Made by a program: the position numbers and the translations under genes. Below are positions 39,301 through 54,300 of a stretch of DNA of 64,000 bases, piece by piece. The stretch's first letter is position 1, and every line of letters starts with the position of its first letter. The stretch is from Mesaphorura yosii (Eukaryota > Arthropoda > Collembola > Poduromorpha > Tullbergiidae), in NCBI GenBank assembly GCA_009869945.1, contig WIXG01000106.1, positions 1-64,000 on the forward strand, written 5' to 3'. The notes below the pieces were generated by a model, which did not search any database, was not told where the DNA came from, and saw only the letters and a list, made by a program, of their open reading frames with translations.

Positions 39301-42300
39301 TCAAGCAGCTGATTGTAATTCTTGTTACTGTTGCAAGCAGCGGTGGCTGAGCTGGCCACTGCCACTGCACCGTTGCTGGTGTTGCTGGTGCTTCGCTTTC
39401 GACCAAATTTGAAGAATCGTGACATGAGAGAACAGTGCAGGGATTGTTTCTCTCCGACTGACGACAACGAGGATGAGTAGTAATCGTCTGACTTTGGCAG
39501 CTCCTCGTCTCCTGCTGGTCCTGTTGATGTGGACATGATCGTGGCCGTGGTTGTGGCTGTTGCTGTGCTGTGACTGCTTGCGGGCGACTCACTAAATCGA
39601 CACCGGCTTTGGCCACGATGACCATGGCCATTCTTCCACTCATTATTGTCATCGTCATTGTGTTGCTGGTGCTGAGTGGCTTGATTGTTATTGCAGTAGT
39701 AATAATTTGAATGCGAGTACGAGTGCGAATACGGGGAATGCGAATTGGACAATGACACTGTTGTTGTTTTCGCTTCCACAGCGGGCTGCTTGGGTGCCTG
39801 GTCATCGTCGCTTCCTCCAAATTCATAATAGTCGTCATTATCCACGACTGCAATGGGAGCCTGAGCTTGGAGTCTTCGTCTCATTAGCATTTCACTCGTC
39901 GTCGTCGTCGTCGGTGACAAAGTCGTGGTCGTCGTTCTGATGGATGATCTTGTCAACGGGGAAGGCGAAGAAGATGAGCTCCACATGATTAGATTAAGAT
40001 TATGGAGTCTTGCATTACAATTACAAATTATGCAGCACGGTGCAAACGCAAACTGGACGTGGACGTCATTAACTCAGTCGGTAATTATTATTCTGAGTGT
40101 ATCGCAGTCGCATCTTCGTCGTAACAAAAACTCATTTTATAAATTAGGAGCTATGAAAGACGGTTTCGAAATTCGTAAACAAAAAAGGGTTGAATCGTTG
40201 AATCGCATCGGTTTAAAGTTTAATGAAATTTTGTAGGACTACGACTCTTTTGTACTTGTGCTTGTTCTTTACTGTGATTTGCTTGGACGTGGCTCGGATC
40301 ACTCCGTGAATACCAAATAGGCCAGTTGCGACCACAGGTAGAGAGAAATTTGACAGAATAATGCCAACTTAAGCCGTACTTTGTGTAATCTTCTTGAGCT
40401 TAGCGTAATGTTGGTCATTTTTTGTGTTTGTTATCGCCATGAATGCAATTCTGACACGTCGGAGTTCGTGTACGTGAGTTCAGCACAGATTTGTGAGATT
40501 TTCATCAAAGACAAGGCACAAAATGCAATCCAGAAATCCGGTTCACAGTTTAGTCCAATCCGGAGAAAGAAGTTCGAAGAAGACTTTGATGCACTAAGCT
40601 TATCGCTGACGGGATCTTGTCAGTCCAGGTGTAGTGTGAGCCAGGACCACCGCCAGATTGGCCAGATCAAGTCTGGTTTGTAATTTAAAGTGGGAAATTA
40701 CAATAATCTGACAGTTGGCATTACAGAAACAATAGAGTAATAACCATCATCTCCCTGCGATTTAATCTGGCTCTTAAATTCACACTTGTGGCTTGTAATT
40801 ACATAGCTTCGTATTGAGTGCTGTGTGATTGGAGATGATATTGGGAGCTTGGCCAGTTTTCTCCCAACAACTGCCAGGCCCAGACCGTAATTACGCTCAT
40901 CAAACATTCGTGTCTCACTCTCAAATCATTTTGTGGCCGTGGCCGTGGCGGAGATCAAAATTCAATTTAAATCACTTTGCGTCTTGACTTGGCTTGGCCT
41001 GGCCTGGCACTGGCACTGCACTGTGTATCATGTGGAAGGAAATCTCTGCCGAGACGGATCCGCCGTCTGGATGGACGAAGTTGATTAAATTCAAATCACA
41101 CACGAAAACAAACACTCACATGCTCTGCTACAGTCAGACTGTCTCACGTTCAGATCAGGTTCACATTCACGCACCAAGCCGGCACAAATGGCGAAAGAAC
41201 TTAGAGCTGAGGAACCGCACCGCAACGCAAGAGAAGCAGATGAGACTCTGCGGCCGACTAAAATGTGAATCTCAGAATCTCAGCAGATCTTCAACGAAAC
41301 CTGCACCACGACCAACCAAATTCTTCACGAACGCATCTTCTTGCCGTGGCGAGGCGATGAGAATTTCAAGAATGAAGTGAGGCTTTGGTTGCGAGTTGCG
41401 GCTGGGCCGAAAGTGAAGAAGAACCGAGACTCAAGTCGCGAAGAAGATTCACCGTACCGTACGCGCATGAAGAAGAGATTCATTTGTATAAAAGTACGAG
41501 TACAATGCTATGCAACTATGCAGCAGCAACTAGCTGACATTGAACTGTGAAGATTTTTGTAGGTTTCACACAAAACTGCAACTGGTCACGTTCGTTCATA
41601 TTTACACTCGCATTGCACCTCCACGGCGGCGGCGATGTGTCTGTGTGCCGTGCTGAATTTACTTCACACGCACGTTCGTCTCATTGTTATTAAATCCGAC
41701 TTTTGGATTTGCTATTCTGTGTGCAATGCGCTTGGATTTCAATTTGAGACACAGAAACAACACCGACACCGGAGACACCAATTGAATCGAAAGAATGTGC
41801 AAGAATGCCAAGCTAATGCGGGCTAAATCACGACTGAAATCCGCGAGTGAATGTTTCAAGAGAAACTTACGACGCCTCAAGTCGAATTTAAGTGTTTGTT
41901 GTTCTTTGCACAAGAATTTGCAAAAGACAAAGACAAACACGGCACAGCACAGTGAAATGGCAACTTTGAAGCAACTGCAGCAGTATTTTGCGTTGCAGTC
42001 CAAATAAAGAGTTTGCCATTTTTATTATAATGGCAATAATATACCTTCTCATCCTCATCAAATGTCACACTTTCACAAGATAAGGGGAAGCTTGAAGCTC
42101 AGATTCTATTCTTTTCGCCTAATCAGAAGCGAAATGCGAAATGCAAAACTGCACTGCCTACACACAGCCGAGTAACGCAATTAATAGTCTAATAATTCAA
42201 TATTTATTGTGCTGGTATTGCATTGCATCGTATCGCATCGCATTACGAAAGTTAATCCTGCTGACTTTCATAAAATAAACGTATAAACGTTTCCATTGCA

Positions 42301-45300
42301 GACTCAACAATATTCGCAACTTGTCCTGTCCTCCCACAACATAACACAATATAGAACTCATAATCTGTCTTTTGCTCTTGCAATTTGACGATTTGCAATT
42401 GTGAATCTTCATCGCGTTACGCTTTTTCTTTTGTGTTGTGCCTGCGCGGTGGTTAAGAAAACCAGATCACCAATTGTTATCATAATTCTTTGTGGACATT
42501 CATGAATAGAGAATGCAGTTCATTATTGGCAGTGAATTATTGGGTGGACATGACCAGTCCTAATTTGGGTGCAATAAAACTGTAATCATCATCAATCATT
42601 TGCATCAATCTGAATTAAATTGGGAATTTTACGGCTGGTCGGTCGCTGTCGCTGCGCTGGTCAATGTAATGGTAAAGAGCATAAAATGGGACAGCACAGC
42701 TGTCCGTCCCGTTCACTCTCTTCTTTGCCGGCCTACCCACCGCCTTCGAATGAAAGGATTTATTGCTTTCACACCATATAAGGAAATCTGCAATAAAAGA
42801 CGGTGCGGTGCGCACCTTTGCCAACTGAACCGGCAAACGACAAACGAGAATTACAATTTGCATCGGTTTGTGTCAAGCAAATACAACAACAATGGTTGGA
42901 GGATGGTTTTGCGTTACGTTCAGGCACGAAGAAAATTAACGACACCACGAATGCGGTAATTACGTGTATATCTCGAGTAACATGACGATCTTGTAATGTA
43001 AGTGTACACGTTTGGCGCTTGGACGGAGACGGGCAGAAGTGATAGCGGGAATGTAATTATTAATGTTGCACATGTCATGGGAGTCATGCCTTCTCTTCTC
43101 GTGCGTATTTTCGCCGTAGTTTGTACGATGCAGCTCGAATGATAAATTATTGCGCAGATACTTTATTACTTGGCTTGTATCCTCTAATGAATTTGTTACA
43201 TAACACTTTTTTGTTTTGTCTTGTTTTCGATCCATGTTGTTGAACTTGACATTATTCATCAAGCAGAAAGACGTGTAAATGTTACTTCCACACACACGCA
43301 TTCGCGCAATAAAGACACGAATTCTTTCTCACGACTCTAATTCGCACGCACTACATCTGCATCGCACGTCTTCATCTCACACTTCGTGTTCTTCGTGCTC
43401 GTGCAACAGATACGAAGTTGTCAACTGGCCTAGCGTATTAGATTCTTTCGCTCGCTGATTTACGCCAACGTGAATTTGAATGAATTGAAATTAGTCTCTT
43501 CTCTCAATCTACATCGACTCAAATACAGCCTGAGTTATTGATTTTTGCATTAGCTCTAAAAACAAAGTTGAATTTTGGATCGACGCAGATAATAAATAAT
43601 TTAAATAATTGAACTCTTTCCAAATGCCAGTCTCACAGGCAATTGTTGACGCGTATCGACTGAATACGCAGAATGCAGCATGCCGCGAGTCAACGCGGCA
43701 TACGCACGACTCTTTCCATAAATTTCACTTTTTCACCACAAACCACTATCCGAGACCGAGCCCAGAAATCCAGAACCGAGTGCAGAAACGAAACGAACTC
43801 GTCATCAAAGAAGATACCCAACTCTCTTAAACTAGAGCCTGATTTTAGCTTCAAGTTACCATACACTTGTAAGAAATGAATGAATGGTTTGTGGGTGTTG
43901 CTGCTCTGAAGTCTTCTTCGCCATTCTCGTCTTATTTATTTTCTTTAATGCGTTTTATGGTGAATTTTATTTGCAACACGCTTGGACAGATTTTTTTTCT
44001 AAAAACAAAAGATGCCTTGGCGCGTAGAGGCGTCGAGACGTCTCTAAAATTGAGTTCGGAGGCCATAAATATAAGAATTGTTGAAGTGCAGCGTACAAGC
44101 ACGCAAGTGCAACGAAGCGCCGGCGAAAGTACTGCTCGCAGTATTTTAGGAGTCATTTTTATTTCACGCTTCATTGGGAGTTAAGATGCCAGCAAAATGC
44201 AGACTGCACAAGAGAGATGAAAAGTGTTGAGAATTTCTGGAGGAGATTCGTAAATCGTGAATGTGCAAACGCTGAAGGCAGAAAATGCGTCAATGCACAA
44301 CGCAAGAAAGCGGGCAAACTGAAACTCTCTGCGTTCTGCACATGACGTAAGTGGAATTGTCATATTCACTTCAGAAAAATATAAAATTACACATGAAATA
44401 TGAAATTCTTCCAGTTGACAGCAATCTGACTCGTGCACAATGCGCTGCATCGGTAGAGGAGCTCGGCGAAGATGGGCGAATAATTCTTGGATCGGTCGTC
44501 CTATCAAATCAGGATGCATTCAGCCCAAGCCCAAACGAAAAAAGGAATGATGACTTTAAGATTGAGAATGCTCAGTGCTGCCAATGCACAAAGAAGCCAT
44601 GCAAGACCTCAATATAATCATAAAACGAATTTATCCTATGTCAACAACCGGCGCGGGAGAGAATCTTTTATATCAAAGAAATGCGCAGTCTTGGCTAGGC
44701 TTACGCTCAAATTCCCTCAATCTGAATCTGAGCATCCATTTTTAAAGAAGTAATACGAGAATAAAGAATGAATGCAATTCCAATGAAGAAGATGAGCGAG
44801 AGGGTGAGCCAATGCACAATTTCAGACACAATCAACTTCATTGACATTGTCGCTTTGCGTTTCGGTTGCCGTCGCCGCCGTTGACAGCATAGAAAAAAGA
44901 GTCTCAGTCAAGCCTGGTCTTGGCTAGGCGATTGACTAGAAGAAAATAATTCCCAATCCAATCTAATCGGATAAATGAAAGCCGAGGCCGCGTCACGACA
45001 CGTAACGGAAAAGATGCAGTGAGCACTGAGTAGAAACGGATGCGTGCATTCTCTGGGATCTTGTTCCTTAAATTGCGGACTATTAAAGTAAAGCACCGAG
45101 AAAGTGCAGCGACAAAGAATGATGAGCTCAGACACAAAGACAATAAATTCCTTTCCATCGTATTCGCTATTCGCACGCATTGTCGCACAGTGGAAGTCAG
45201 AGTCGAGTCTAGTCGAATTTCTTTTCACCCGACAAATCTTTGCTCAGTGTCAACAGAAGCAAGTGACCCGTGATCGTAAATAAAAATACTTTCAAATCGC

Positions 45301-48300
45301 AGAAAACTGTTTTATTGGATAAAGCTCCAGTTCATCTCACTTACCCGAAATCCCGTCACTGTCGCAGGCCCGTCACCTCCGGCGCACCAGGAGTGACGAG
45401 TGTCGTTCCTCAATCGGCCACTGAGACGTCGGAGCTTGTTCGTCGTCGTGGCCGTGGCCGCGTCGCTGCCGCGTGGACTGACGCTCGCTCCCGCTCCTTT
45501 CCACAGCCCGACACCGACGCCTGTCATGGGGCTCGGAGAGCTTTCCTTGCTCACGAGTTCAATTCGACCCGAGTTGACATGGATGAATGCGGCGGGGCTT
45601 CCAATGTCCTTCTTCTGGATTCCACGATGACGTGGAGACAGACTTTGGCCGTCGGCGCCGTTTTTCCCGGGCAGGGTAGCCATAGTTTTTGTATTTGTAC
45701 TGCGTTGTGGTGAGCCTTGATTGAGATTTGTGAGCGTGCATTTTACTTCAGTCTTCTCTGAAATGGGATGAATTTGTCTGCAATAAATAGCGAAATAAAT
45801 TAGGCTCATTTGTCATAATATAAAGCCCATGTTATCGTATCGCATTCGCAACGAATTGAGTAAATGCATATTTCATTACAGGTTTGTTGCATTCTCACGA
45901 TGCACTGCCGTAGAGCCATTAGCCATTAGTCTTTACGTGGATTTCGTATGACAGATAAATGCATATGTGCCATACACGCACGCGTTGGTGGAATTTACAG
46001 CATGCATTCAAGGAACTGAGATTTCACATTTCGAATGGGACCAGACCGGTAAAGTAAGTGAAATATGGTAAATGGCAATTCTCCGATGAGTTATTTGACA
46101 ATTTCAGGAAATGGAATATAAATCCACTGCTACTGCAGGAATTCACTTGGGCTAGATAATAAATATTAACAGCAGAGCGAAATGCAGTCCGCGTAGTCTT
46201 GTAGGCACCGTTAAGCAAGAACGGTTTCCAAGAATCTGACTTTTCTGGTTTAAAAATACAGAAATAGAGACCCATTTCGGGAGCCGACTGCCGCTGGCAA
46301 ATTGCCACTGGATTTACCAGCGGAATCAGGAATTAGGAATTCGTCATTTCGAAATTCATCCGAACACGCACTCACGCACGCATTGTGCCATTGTGCGTTA
46401 TGGAATCGAGCCGAGCCACTGTCGCGCTCCGCTAGAGCAGAACCGGTAAAGTGGTCTTGGAACAATGAAACGTGTTGAAATTCCTTAAAATGCATAAAAA
46501 TCATTATCAGTCGAGTGCTTCATAATAACTGGAACATCCACTCTGCATTTTGTTCCAGCAGCATGAAGATGAAGACTTCCAAGAGCAGAAAGGCTTTGCT
46601 GGCATTCATGAGTTTTGTGGTTTCGTGTTTATTGTTTCGTATTTTGCACTTGAGTGAGAAAATTATGCAGTGCCAGATTCTTGAACAACAAAGGACAGGC
46701 AGGCTAAGATCTTTGTCATGAATTAGAATTGCATGTGGAAAATTAAGAGCATTCGAGCTCCGAGCGCTTTCATGGGCAAAACACAATAACCGTAATGATA
46801 ATGATAAGTTACTGGATGTATAAACACGGATTATTGTTAGGCGAGTCGCAAGTAGAAAAAATATAAAGCGAGTCTTCGCTCTTTGGAAAACCTCTTTACG
46901 AGTATTTTTTGTCATTTTAATTCTATTGTTGTTCAAACTTGGAGCACTCAAAGCTGAGACTCAGGCCAAGACAAGAAAAAAGCACTTCTCATCTTTCGAG
47001 TAGTAGAAAGCTTAGAATTAAACGAAGACGAGCATTTCTTTTTATTGATTCACGTATTTTATAATATTTAAAGGCTGCTCGGGCCCAGACTGGGTTCGTT
47101 CAATATCGACGCGCTTGTGAAGTAGAAATGAATGTGGAGACAATTTCATACGACTGTTCAATTCAATTTGAATTTCGGCTTTAGGCAGGCTTTTTAATAA
47201 TGTCAGTGTTGGTGCTTAGCCCACCCAAACTATTCTACTTTAAGGCAAGCGAACAGGAATCAATTTCTTGTAATAAAGACTTAAGACTTCAGAACTTAGC
47301 GCCTTAGGAGACAGAAATTTTAACAATTTCATTGTAATTCTGAATCTATAGGCGATTACATTACACGAAGTACAAACTCGTCATTTAATTACAAATGCAA
47401 ATGCAAACTCTTGGCTGTGTGCTTGTTGCTGTGTTTTCATGGGCAAGAAATTCAACATCAAGATCCGTCATTATTTTAATGATTTCGCGAGTGACGAGTA
47501 TCGCATAATTAATGTGCACAAGTACGAAGACAGTCTTCATAAACTGCTGTGTCGTGCATGTTGATTCATGGTTTTGCTGATTCAAACCTTCAATTAAGCA
47601 ATTAAAGTGTATTGATCCCAAAGATACGTTCCAACCAAGTATTATTTGGCTGTTAAGCGCATCTTTATTAAATCTCATCTCAATTAAGTTGGACTATTGA
47701 AGTTTCGACAAATGTACGTTAAAACGGGTAAGAAATCTCGAGTTAGTAAATCTTTCATAAGATACGAGGACGACCGTCTCACACAAAAGCCATATATTTT
47801 TCTAGTTTTGTAACGCATGTCATATTATAATGCGGTTTACAACTGCTTACAAGACAGGACAAGTCGTACGAATAGGACAGAACCCTTTTTACCTTTTACT
47901 GTGTATCAACTGGAATTCTGGATATTAAAAATGGAGCCAATTGTTGGATACAGGCGAACGACGAAGCATTTGCACAATTTACAGAAACTGGGAATATCAA
48001 AGAAATGAATACGAAATGTACTACAAAATTGATGTACTTTCTATTCCAATGCGAGCATTCGAGCCCTTTAATTCAGAGCCCTCGGACCAGTTCTCGATTT
48101 GGAACATCAAAGGAAATTGTGCAACCAAATGCATAAAAGAATGCATGACATGACTCAATGCTGACTGAGCAAAGTGCTTCATTTTGCGGCGAGTGCAGGA
48201 CAAAAGTATAAAGTAAAGGGGATTTTCCCAAGAAAGTTTAAGAATTTGCTTTGCGTAAGAAGTTTGAGCGCATAATTTGGTAATAATTGGAAGAATGTGA

Positions 48301-51300
48301 AAACAACTGGAAGGAAGCAGTTGGCAAATGCATGGCTAAATGCATGCCGGCAAAGGAAATTCTCATCCTCATCGTGCGCGTGCATTGAAACTTTTAAGAA
48401 CTGGAATTCCAAGACGCTCGCATGCACACATACGCATTACCGGCATTGCATTGTCCCTTGTGGGAAGAAAACAAAAACAAAGTCATGCTACGCTACGCAC
48501 TTGTAATCATGTGCGAGACTTTTGATATGAAATGTTGATTAAAAATGCACATGGACTTAATGGCCTCAGACACAAGAGGCAAATGTTGGCAAATGAAAGA
48601 TTATGCAATATTTATTATTTTATGCGTGCTCGAAGAATTCGAATTCGTGTGTCGTGTCGTACGTGTTCACATAATTCAGTCTACTAAAAAGGAGATGTCA
48701 TAATTTTAGCCTCGTTATAGACTGGACTAGACCAGGAATGGGTCTCTGTAACTTCGCAGGTTGAAATGGAGAGAGTCGAGTCCTCGTTTTGGAGCTCTGG
48801 GTGCCCATGTTCCGTGTTCCTGTTCTGCTCGTGTATTTATTGCCGTACGTGATCATAATTCTTAAACTTGTGTGGTGCATTGTGTGTGCAGCTGCTTGGC
48901 TTGTTCGTAAATTGAATCGTAATCCGTTCCGTCCAGCGATCTGGCTTAACGCTTAAAGCTTCGGCCATGTAATGCTTTAAAGTTTCATTCCAAGCTCGTC
49001 ACCGTCATCCTGCCTGATCGAATTAAAACGACTACGACTATCCGTGCCGTGAAATTAAGTTTTGGATGCGCTCGTGAATTGTGAATCCAGTTTCGTTTTC
49101 GTTGTAATGCTAATGCATCTTGCTATTAGTTATACGCTCAGACAACCTGGCAATGATCGTAACCAGACACTTTGGTCTGGTCAATGAAATCGGGATTCAG
49201 AATTGAATTTCAGTGCATCGCCAGCGGGCAAACTGCGTGAATGCGCTACGCGCTGCATGCATTCACGCAACGCTGAAAATCCAGACTAGACTACAATTAA
49301 TGAAGCGATGATAACAACGAGATGATCAAATATCGCGTTTCTCCAACATTTCTTCACATTTTCTCTGCTCTGCGTGCAGTCGTTGAGCGAAACTCACATT
49401 CGATTACGCTTACCTTCACGACTCGCAATGCAAGTAATCTAATCGCAATCGTAATGCTGTCGACAGCAGAATAAAGTGGATCGGATTCTTATTTTTCCAC
49501 TAGCCATGAACAGAGCATTAATTTCAATTTCACTTTAAATAATGCCAGTTGACAGCGTTGTTATTAATGTGAATGACATAAGACAAAAATCCCAAAGGCT
49601 CATCGCGATCGCTTTTTATCAAGATGCACCAAGCCAAGATGGAATTAATCTTGAGATGAGCTTTGGCTTTGGCGTTAGCTTTCTTCATCTTGATCTTATG
49701 TCTCGTTCATCGTTCAAGTATCATACTTCATTGACTGGGTTAATAAATCATCCGCCAGCCTGCATTGCTGAACTGCACTGCTTTCACGTTCGTCGTTCTG
49801 TATCATGTTTCTTTTTCAATGTTCATTGAATCTTGAATTAATCATAACTCGTATTCGCAGGGCATTCATATCGAAATGCATTGCGATGATAAGAAAAATG
49901 GCATGACGTACCTTGGAGATGGTGGCTTGGTTCCATTTTTCTCATTACTGCCATCGCCTCCAACGTCAGTGAATGCGCCCCGTGTGACTGGACAGTTGTC
50001 TGACGACGTCGAAAGATTGCTCGTGGTTCCCTTGTGCAGGACTTTGGCTCTGTGAAAGAAGAAGTCATAAAACTAATAGCCTATTGTTTGAGCAGCCTGG
50101 AGACAAAGAAGTCATAGTCATGCCATAAAGCACTTTCCTCACGCCCTCACGCGCTCTTGCCTTCTGCTGCGCTATAAAATGTAAATTCCATTCCAGCGAC
50201 AACGACAACGACTTCGTTATATTCTAAATATGGACAAGTTCCAATTTCCAGAAAGAAAAATTGGGCCACCATCAACAAGAACACAATTAAGCCGTCTGGT
50301 TTTAATCAAAGGTCTAAATAAATGCGGGGAATTCGGAATGGCAAAAGCTGGCAGGTAAAAGCGGAAAGTGTTACAAGTCGGTTTATTGCCGCAGTTAAAA
50401 TTTAATGGAATGAATGATGAAAACAGTAAAACCATGCCGTGTGTTAATATGCCACGCTGCTATGCGCAATGGTTTTACAGCGGAAGAAGTTAGCTAATCA
50501 TGCTAAACCTCGCCGAAAGACCCGGCGGCATACGCTTTTCCATACACTCGGCCCTTGTTTTTATTTATTCTGTTCTTAAATGTTATTATTCTTTTATTTT
50601 TACTGCCAAAACTTTTACACTGTTATTGCCCATTAAAATAATTGCAAATTGCAACGAGCCTTTTTTATTTCGGGCACTCGCGCAAAAGAGTGAGTGAAAA
50701 GTAGATGGAAGTGTTGGGTCCATGCCGTGCTTGTTGACTGTATGACCTGATAAACCGAAATGAGATAAAACGACGCTATTCTGTTGGGAACAACAGTCAT
50801 TGAGACGAAAGTTCGACTAATTCCGGATTCCCGTCTCCACCAATGCCGGCAACGAGTTTGGAGTTTCACTATTGGCGTGCATTTGCAAAGAAGATTGCGA
50901 GCAGAGATAAGAGGCCAAGGCAAATTGACAAAATGTGAAATAAGGAATTCTTTCATAAGTCATTTTAATGAGGAACGTCTTTTAATAGAACGACGCCACG
51001 GCCACGACCACACTGCGATGAGTAACGAGGCTGATGCCATCGCCAGTTGGGGCCACCCGAACTCATCACAAATAATCGTGATCATCAACGCAGCTTAAAC
51101 TTAATGTTTAATGGTAATTGTTATTAGCAGTCTGCTTTGCTTCATTGTACCTGGCTTGTGCCTTGGTCTCTCATATTCTGTGCTTTATATCAATGAATTT
51201 GTTAAGAGCCTTAATATTTTAAGCTCATGCCATTCTCGGTCTCCACGTTCTGATACTTCTCCGAGCCATTTGTCTTGCATTGTCTTACGACGACCACACT

Positions 51301-54300
51301 CAAATTGTTGCGTTAAATATTCTAAACGACAACATTCCAGAAAAGATTCCATTTACCATTTTGTTATTACACTAGATTAAAATATTAGGAAATGGCTGAT
51401 ACTAAAAATGAATATTTTTCATTATGAAAGGGCGCATTGTTTCTGGACGTGGAGTCATGCTCGTCGATTCTTCGCCTCAAAACAATAGCAATGGCGAGGC
51501 AAGCATACACATAACGAAAGAATGTGTAATTTCCCGTTAACCAGACACACCTAAGAATCCATTTGTGCGATCATTCTGGCTATTGCTATTAAAAGTTACT
51601 GTACACATAAATCGAGCGAACAATGAAGTAGAATGCGCTAGCTGGACGGAATTGGAATTGGTGAACACCTTCAGCAAACAAACGCTAACGCACAAAGAAC
51701 CCTTTACTTTTTCTTTGTTCCCGTATATTCGATGGGTACATGATCCACTGCACTGAACTGGACAAGGAATAAAATGGTAGGAGTGCCAAGTTTCTGTGAC
51801 CATGCATAACTTAAGAAAGACCTTCCGGATTACTACTTGTAATATCACATTTCAAAATTTCGGTAGCCAACTGTTTTGTTTTGGAGGGTGAGTACGTGGG
51901 GCGTGAGGAAGCGGATCCGAACTTCTGATTGGAATTAATCGCAGAGCCAGAAGTCAGGAATCACTTGATTCGATATCAATTCGATAGACGAGCAGCTACT
52001 ATTAATTAGGTTCTTGAAGGCGACAGCCGATTAGGGCTTAAAGCAAAAGCAGAGCCACGAGGCCATGACATTCAACGAAATAACAAGCCTAAACAAGTCA
52101 TGCCGTTTGAAAAAAGAATTTTCAAGTATGAGTACTCATGGAAGCAGTGGTAGATTCCGGGTTCGCGATGAAGCATGATCTCAGACAGGAATCAAGATCA
52201 CGATGTAGTGTCAATCGTCATAAAAACTTGCAAGCATATTTCTCTTTCAATGCAGGTACGAAGTGCACAGCACAAGTGCATTTTCTCATTTGCATACGGC
52301 AGCACCGAGTCAACTCCCTGGCCCGCAATAAAGGAAACCTGGTTCCAAATCATCGCCATGCTTTGGAGCTATCTGTGTAGCAAAATCTTGTCTCGAGTCT
52401 TGCGAAACATGGAAAAGGCAAAGTGAGTAGGAAGACGTCGTCAGAAAGTAGCGTCGTAGCCGGCAAGGAGTAAGAGGGTAGAAAATGAAATGGTAATGGT
52501 AATCAGTAAGATGACTTTCTTGAACGAGAAACGAAAGAAAATGATTTCGTTCGGGAGCGGGCGCAGTGCAGCAAAATGCAGTGCGATGCAATGTAAAGAC
52601 CTCGTACTCGTTTCGATGATGATCTTGCTTCCATTCCTTCCCAGTCAGTCTGTCAGTATCCAGTTTGCCGTTTACAGTTTACAGGGTTTTTTGTAAAGTG
52701 TAGGTGGAAGTTATGCACTTGTACTTGATTTTATGGACACGAACCAATTGGGAATCATAAATCAAAATGAGAAAAAACGAGATGCATGATGTAGAATCCT
52801 GCATAGTGCATGTGCATCTCCAGCATAGCGTGTGGTTTGCCTTCCAGTTTTTCTGTAGACTGCTGACTGGCTTTGATTTTACATTTCACGTTTCACGACC
52901 AGAAGTCGACTCCACCAATTCTGAATATATTGAGATCGAGTTGATAAATGAAAAATCGTAAACAAACGCCAAATGCCATCAAATCACGGCGTATTTTCCC
53001 AAAGATTGATTGGATGGGTTCAAAATTTAAATATTCGTAAATCTGAGCCCAGCTTTCGGTTTCGGTGTCTAGTCTTGTGAAACGGGATAGGATTTTGACG
53101 CTCTTATCTCAAAGTCGTATATTTTGATGAAATCGGGTTCTGGTCGTGGTCGCTGCATGTCAAACCCAAAACCAAACAAAGTTCTATCTATATCGTACAC
53201 AAAAGTAGATGCGTAGATGCCAACAAACTTGATAAACTCATTCCTATTAGTTCCGGATTGTAGCGCATCCAGGATGTGCGTACGTGTTACAGTTGCCAGC
53301 ACTAAATTCTGCAATCAGTGTTCTAATCTGAAGCTAGAAGCAAAAGCAAGGCAAGACATGGCATAACTTTCCACCTTGTAGCTTGTGGATTCTAATGCAT
53401 GGATTCTAATCTACTAATTGCCTTCTACTTCTAGTTAGCAACAGAGTAGCAGTGAGTGCAGCGTATGTATGTAATCAGCTGAGAAGATATGTGAACGCAG
53501 TAAGCAGATTACAAGAGATTTTGTCTCAAGCCAAGCCAAACCACACACATATATGCACATAGTTCAAGTTACTCATTGTACTCATTTCCATGTGAGATTA
53601 GTTTGCTAGTTGTTTCACTGCAGGTTGTAGATTGTAAAATTCTGGAAGCACGACACGAGACAGAGACGTGCTTCCTTCCTGTTTTCCTCCTGTCTGGCTG
53701 TTTATTGTGCACTGTATTTTCGTATACTCATAATCACAATCAAAAGTACGGAACACAGCTCGAAGGCTTTCAGGGCAAAACTTTGTGTTCAATGCAATGA
53801 AAATGCGCGTAAAATCGAATCGTAATCATAATCATGAGCGACCGAGGAAGGACGTCAAGCTCATCGCACCCTGATAACTGCACATGGCAGAATGCAGAAT
53901 GCATTTGCTTCCATGTAGGTAAAAGTAAAAATAGGAGTGGAAATGGGCAGGAAGATAATGGGCAGATTGCATTACACTCGCCGTGCCGTGCCGTAGTAAA
54001 TATTATCAGGAAGAAGGATTTTATTACTCACTGCGTCTGTAAATTTTGAGCTGAGGAAACCGGAGCAGGCAAATAAAGTACCATTTAAGTCTGAAATACC
54101 TTGCCTTGCCTGCCATCATATCTCTTCATGCTACATCAACACATGCAAGTGAAATCCCAGTCACAGTCGCAGTGCAGTGCGTAGATTTATACGACGATTT
54201 GAAGATATCAAACCTGTGACTGTACCTTTGCTGGTAGGCAGGAGTAGAAAAGCAATTTTATTCCTAGCTGAATGAATTTGTGGGGTAGTGCCCGAATACC

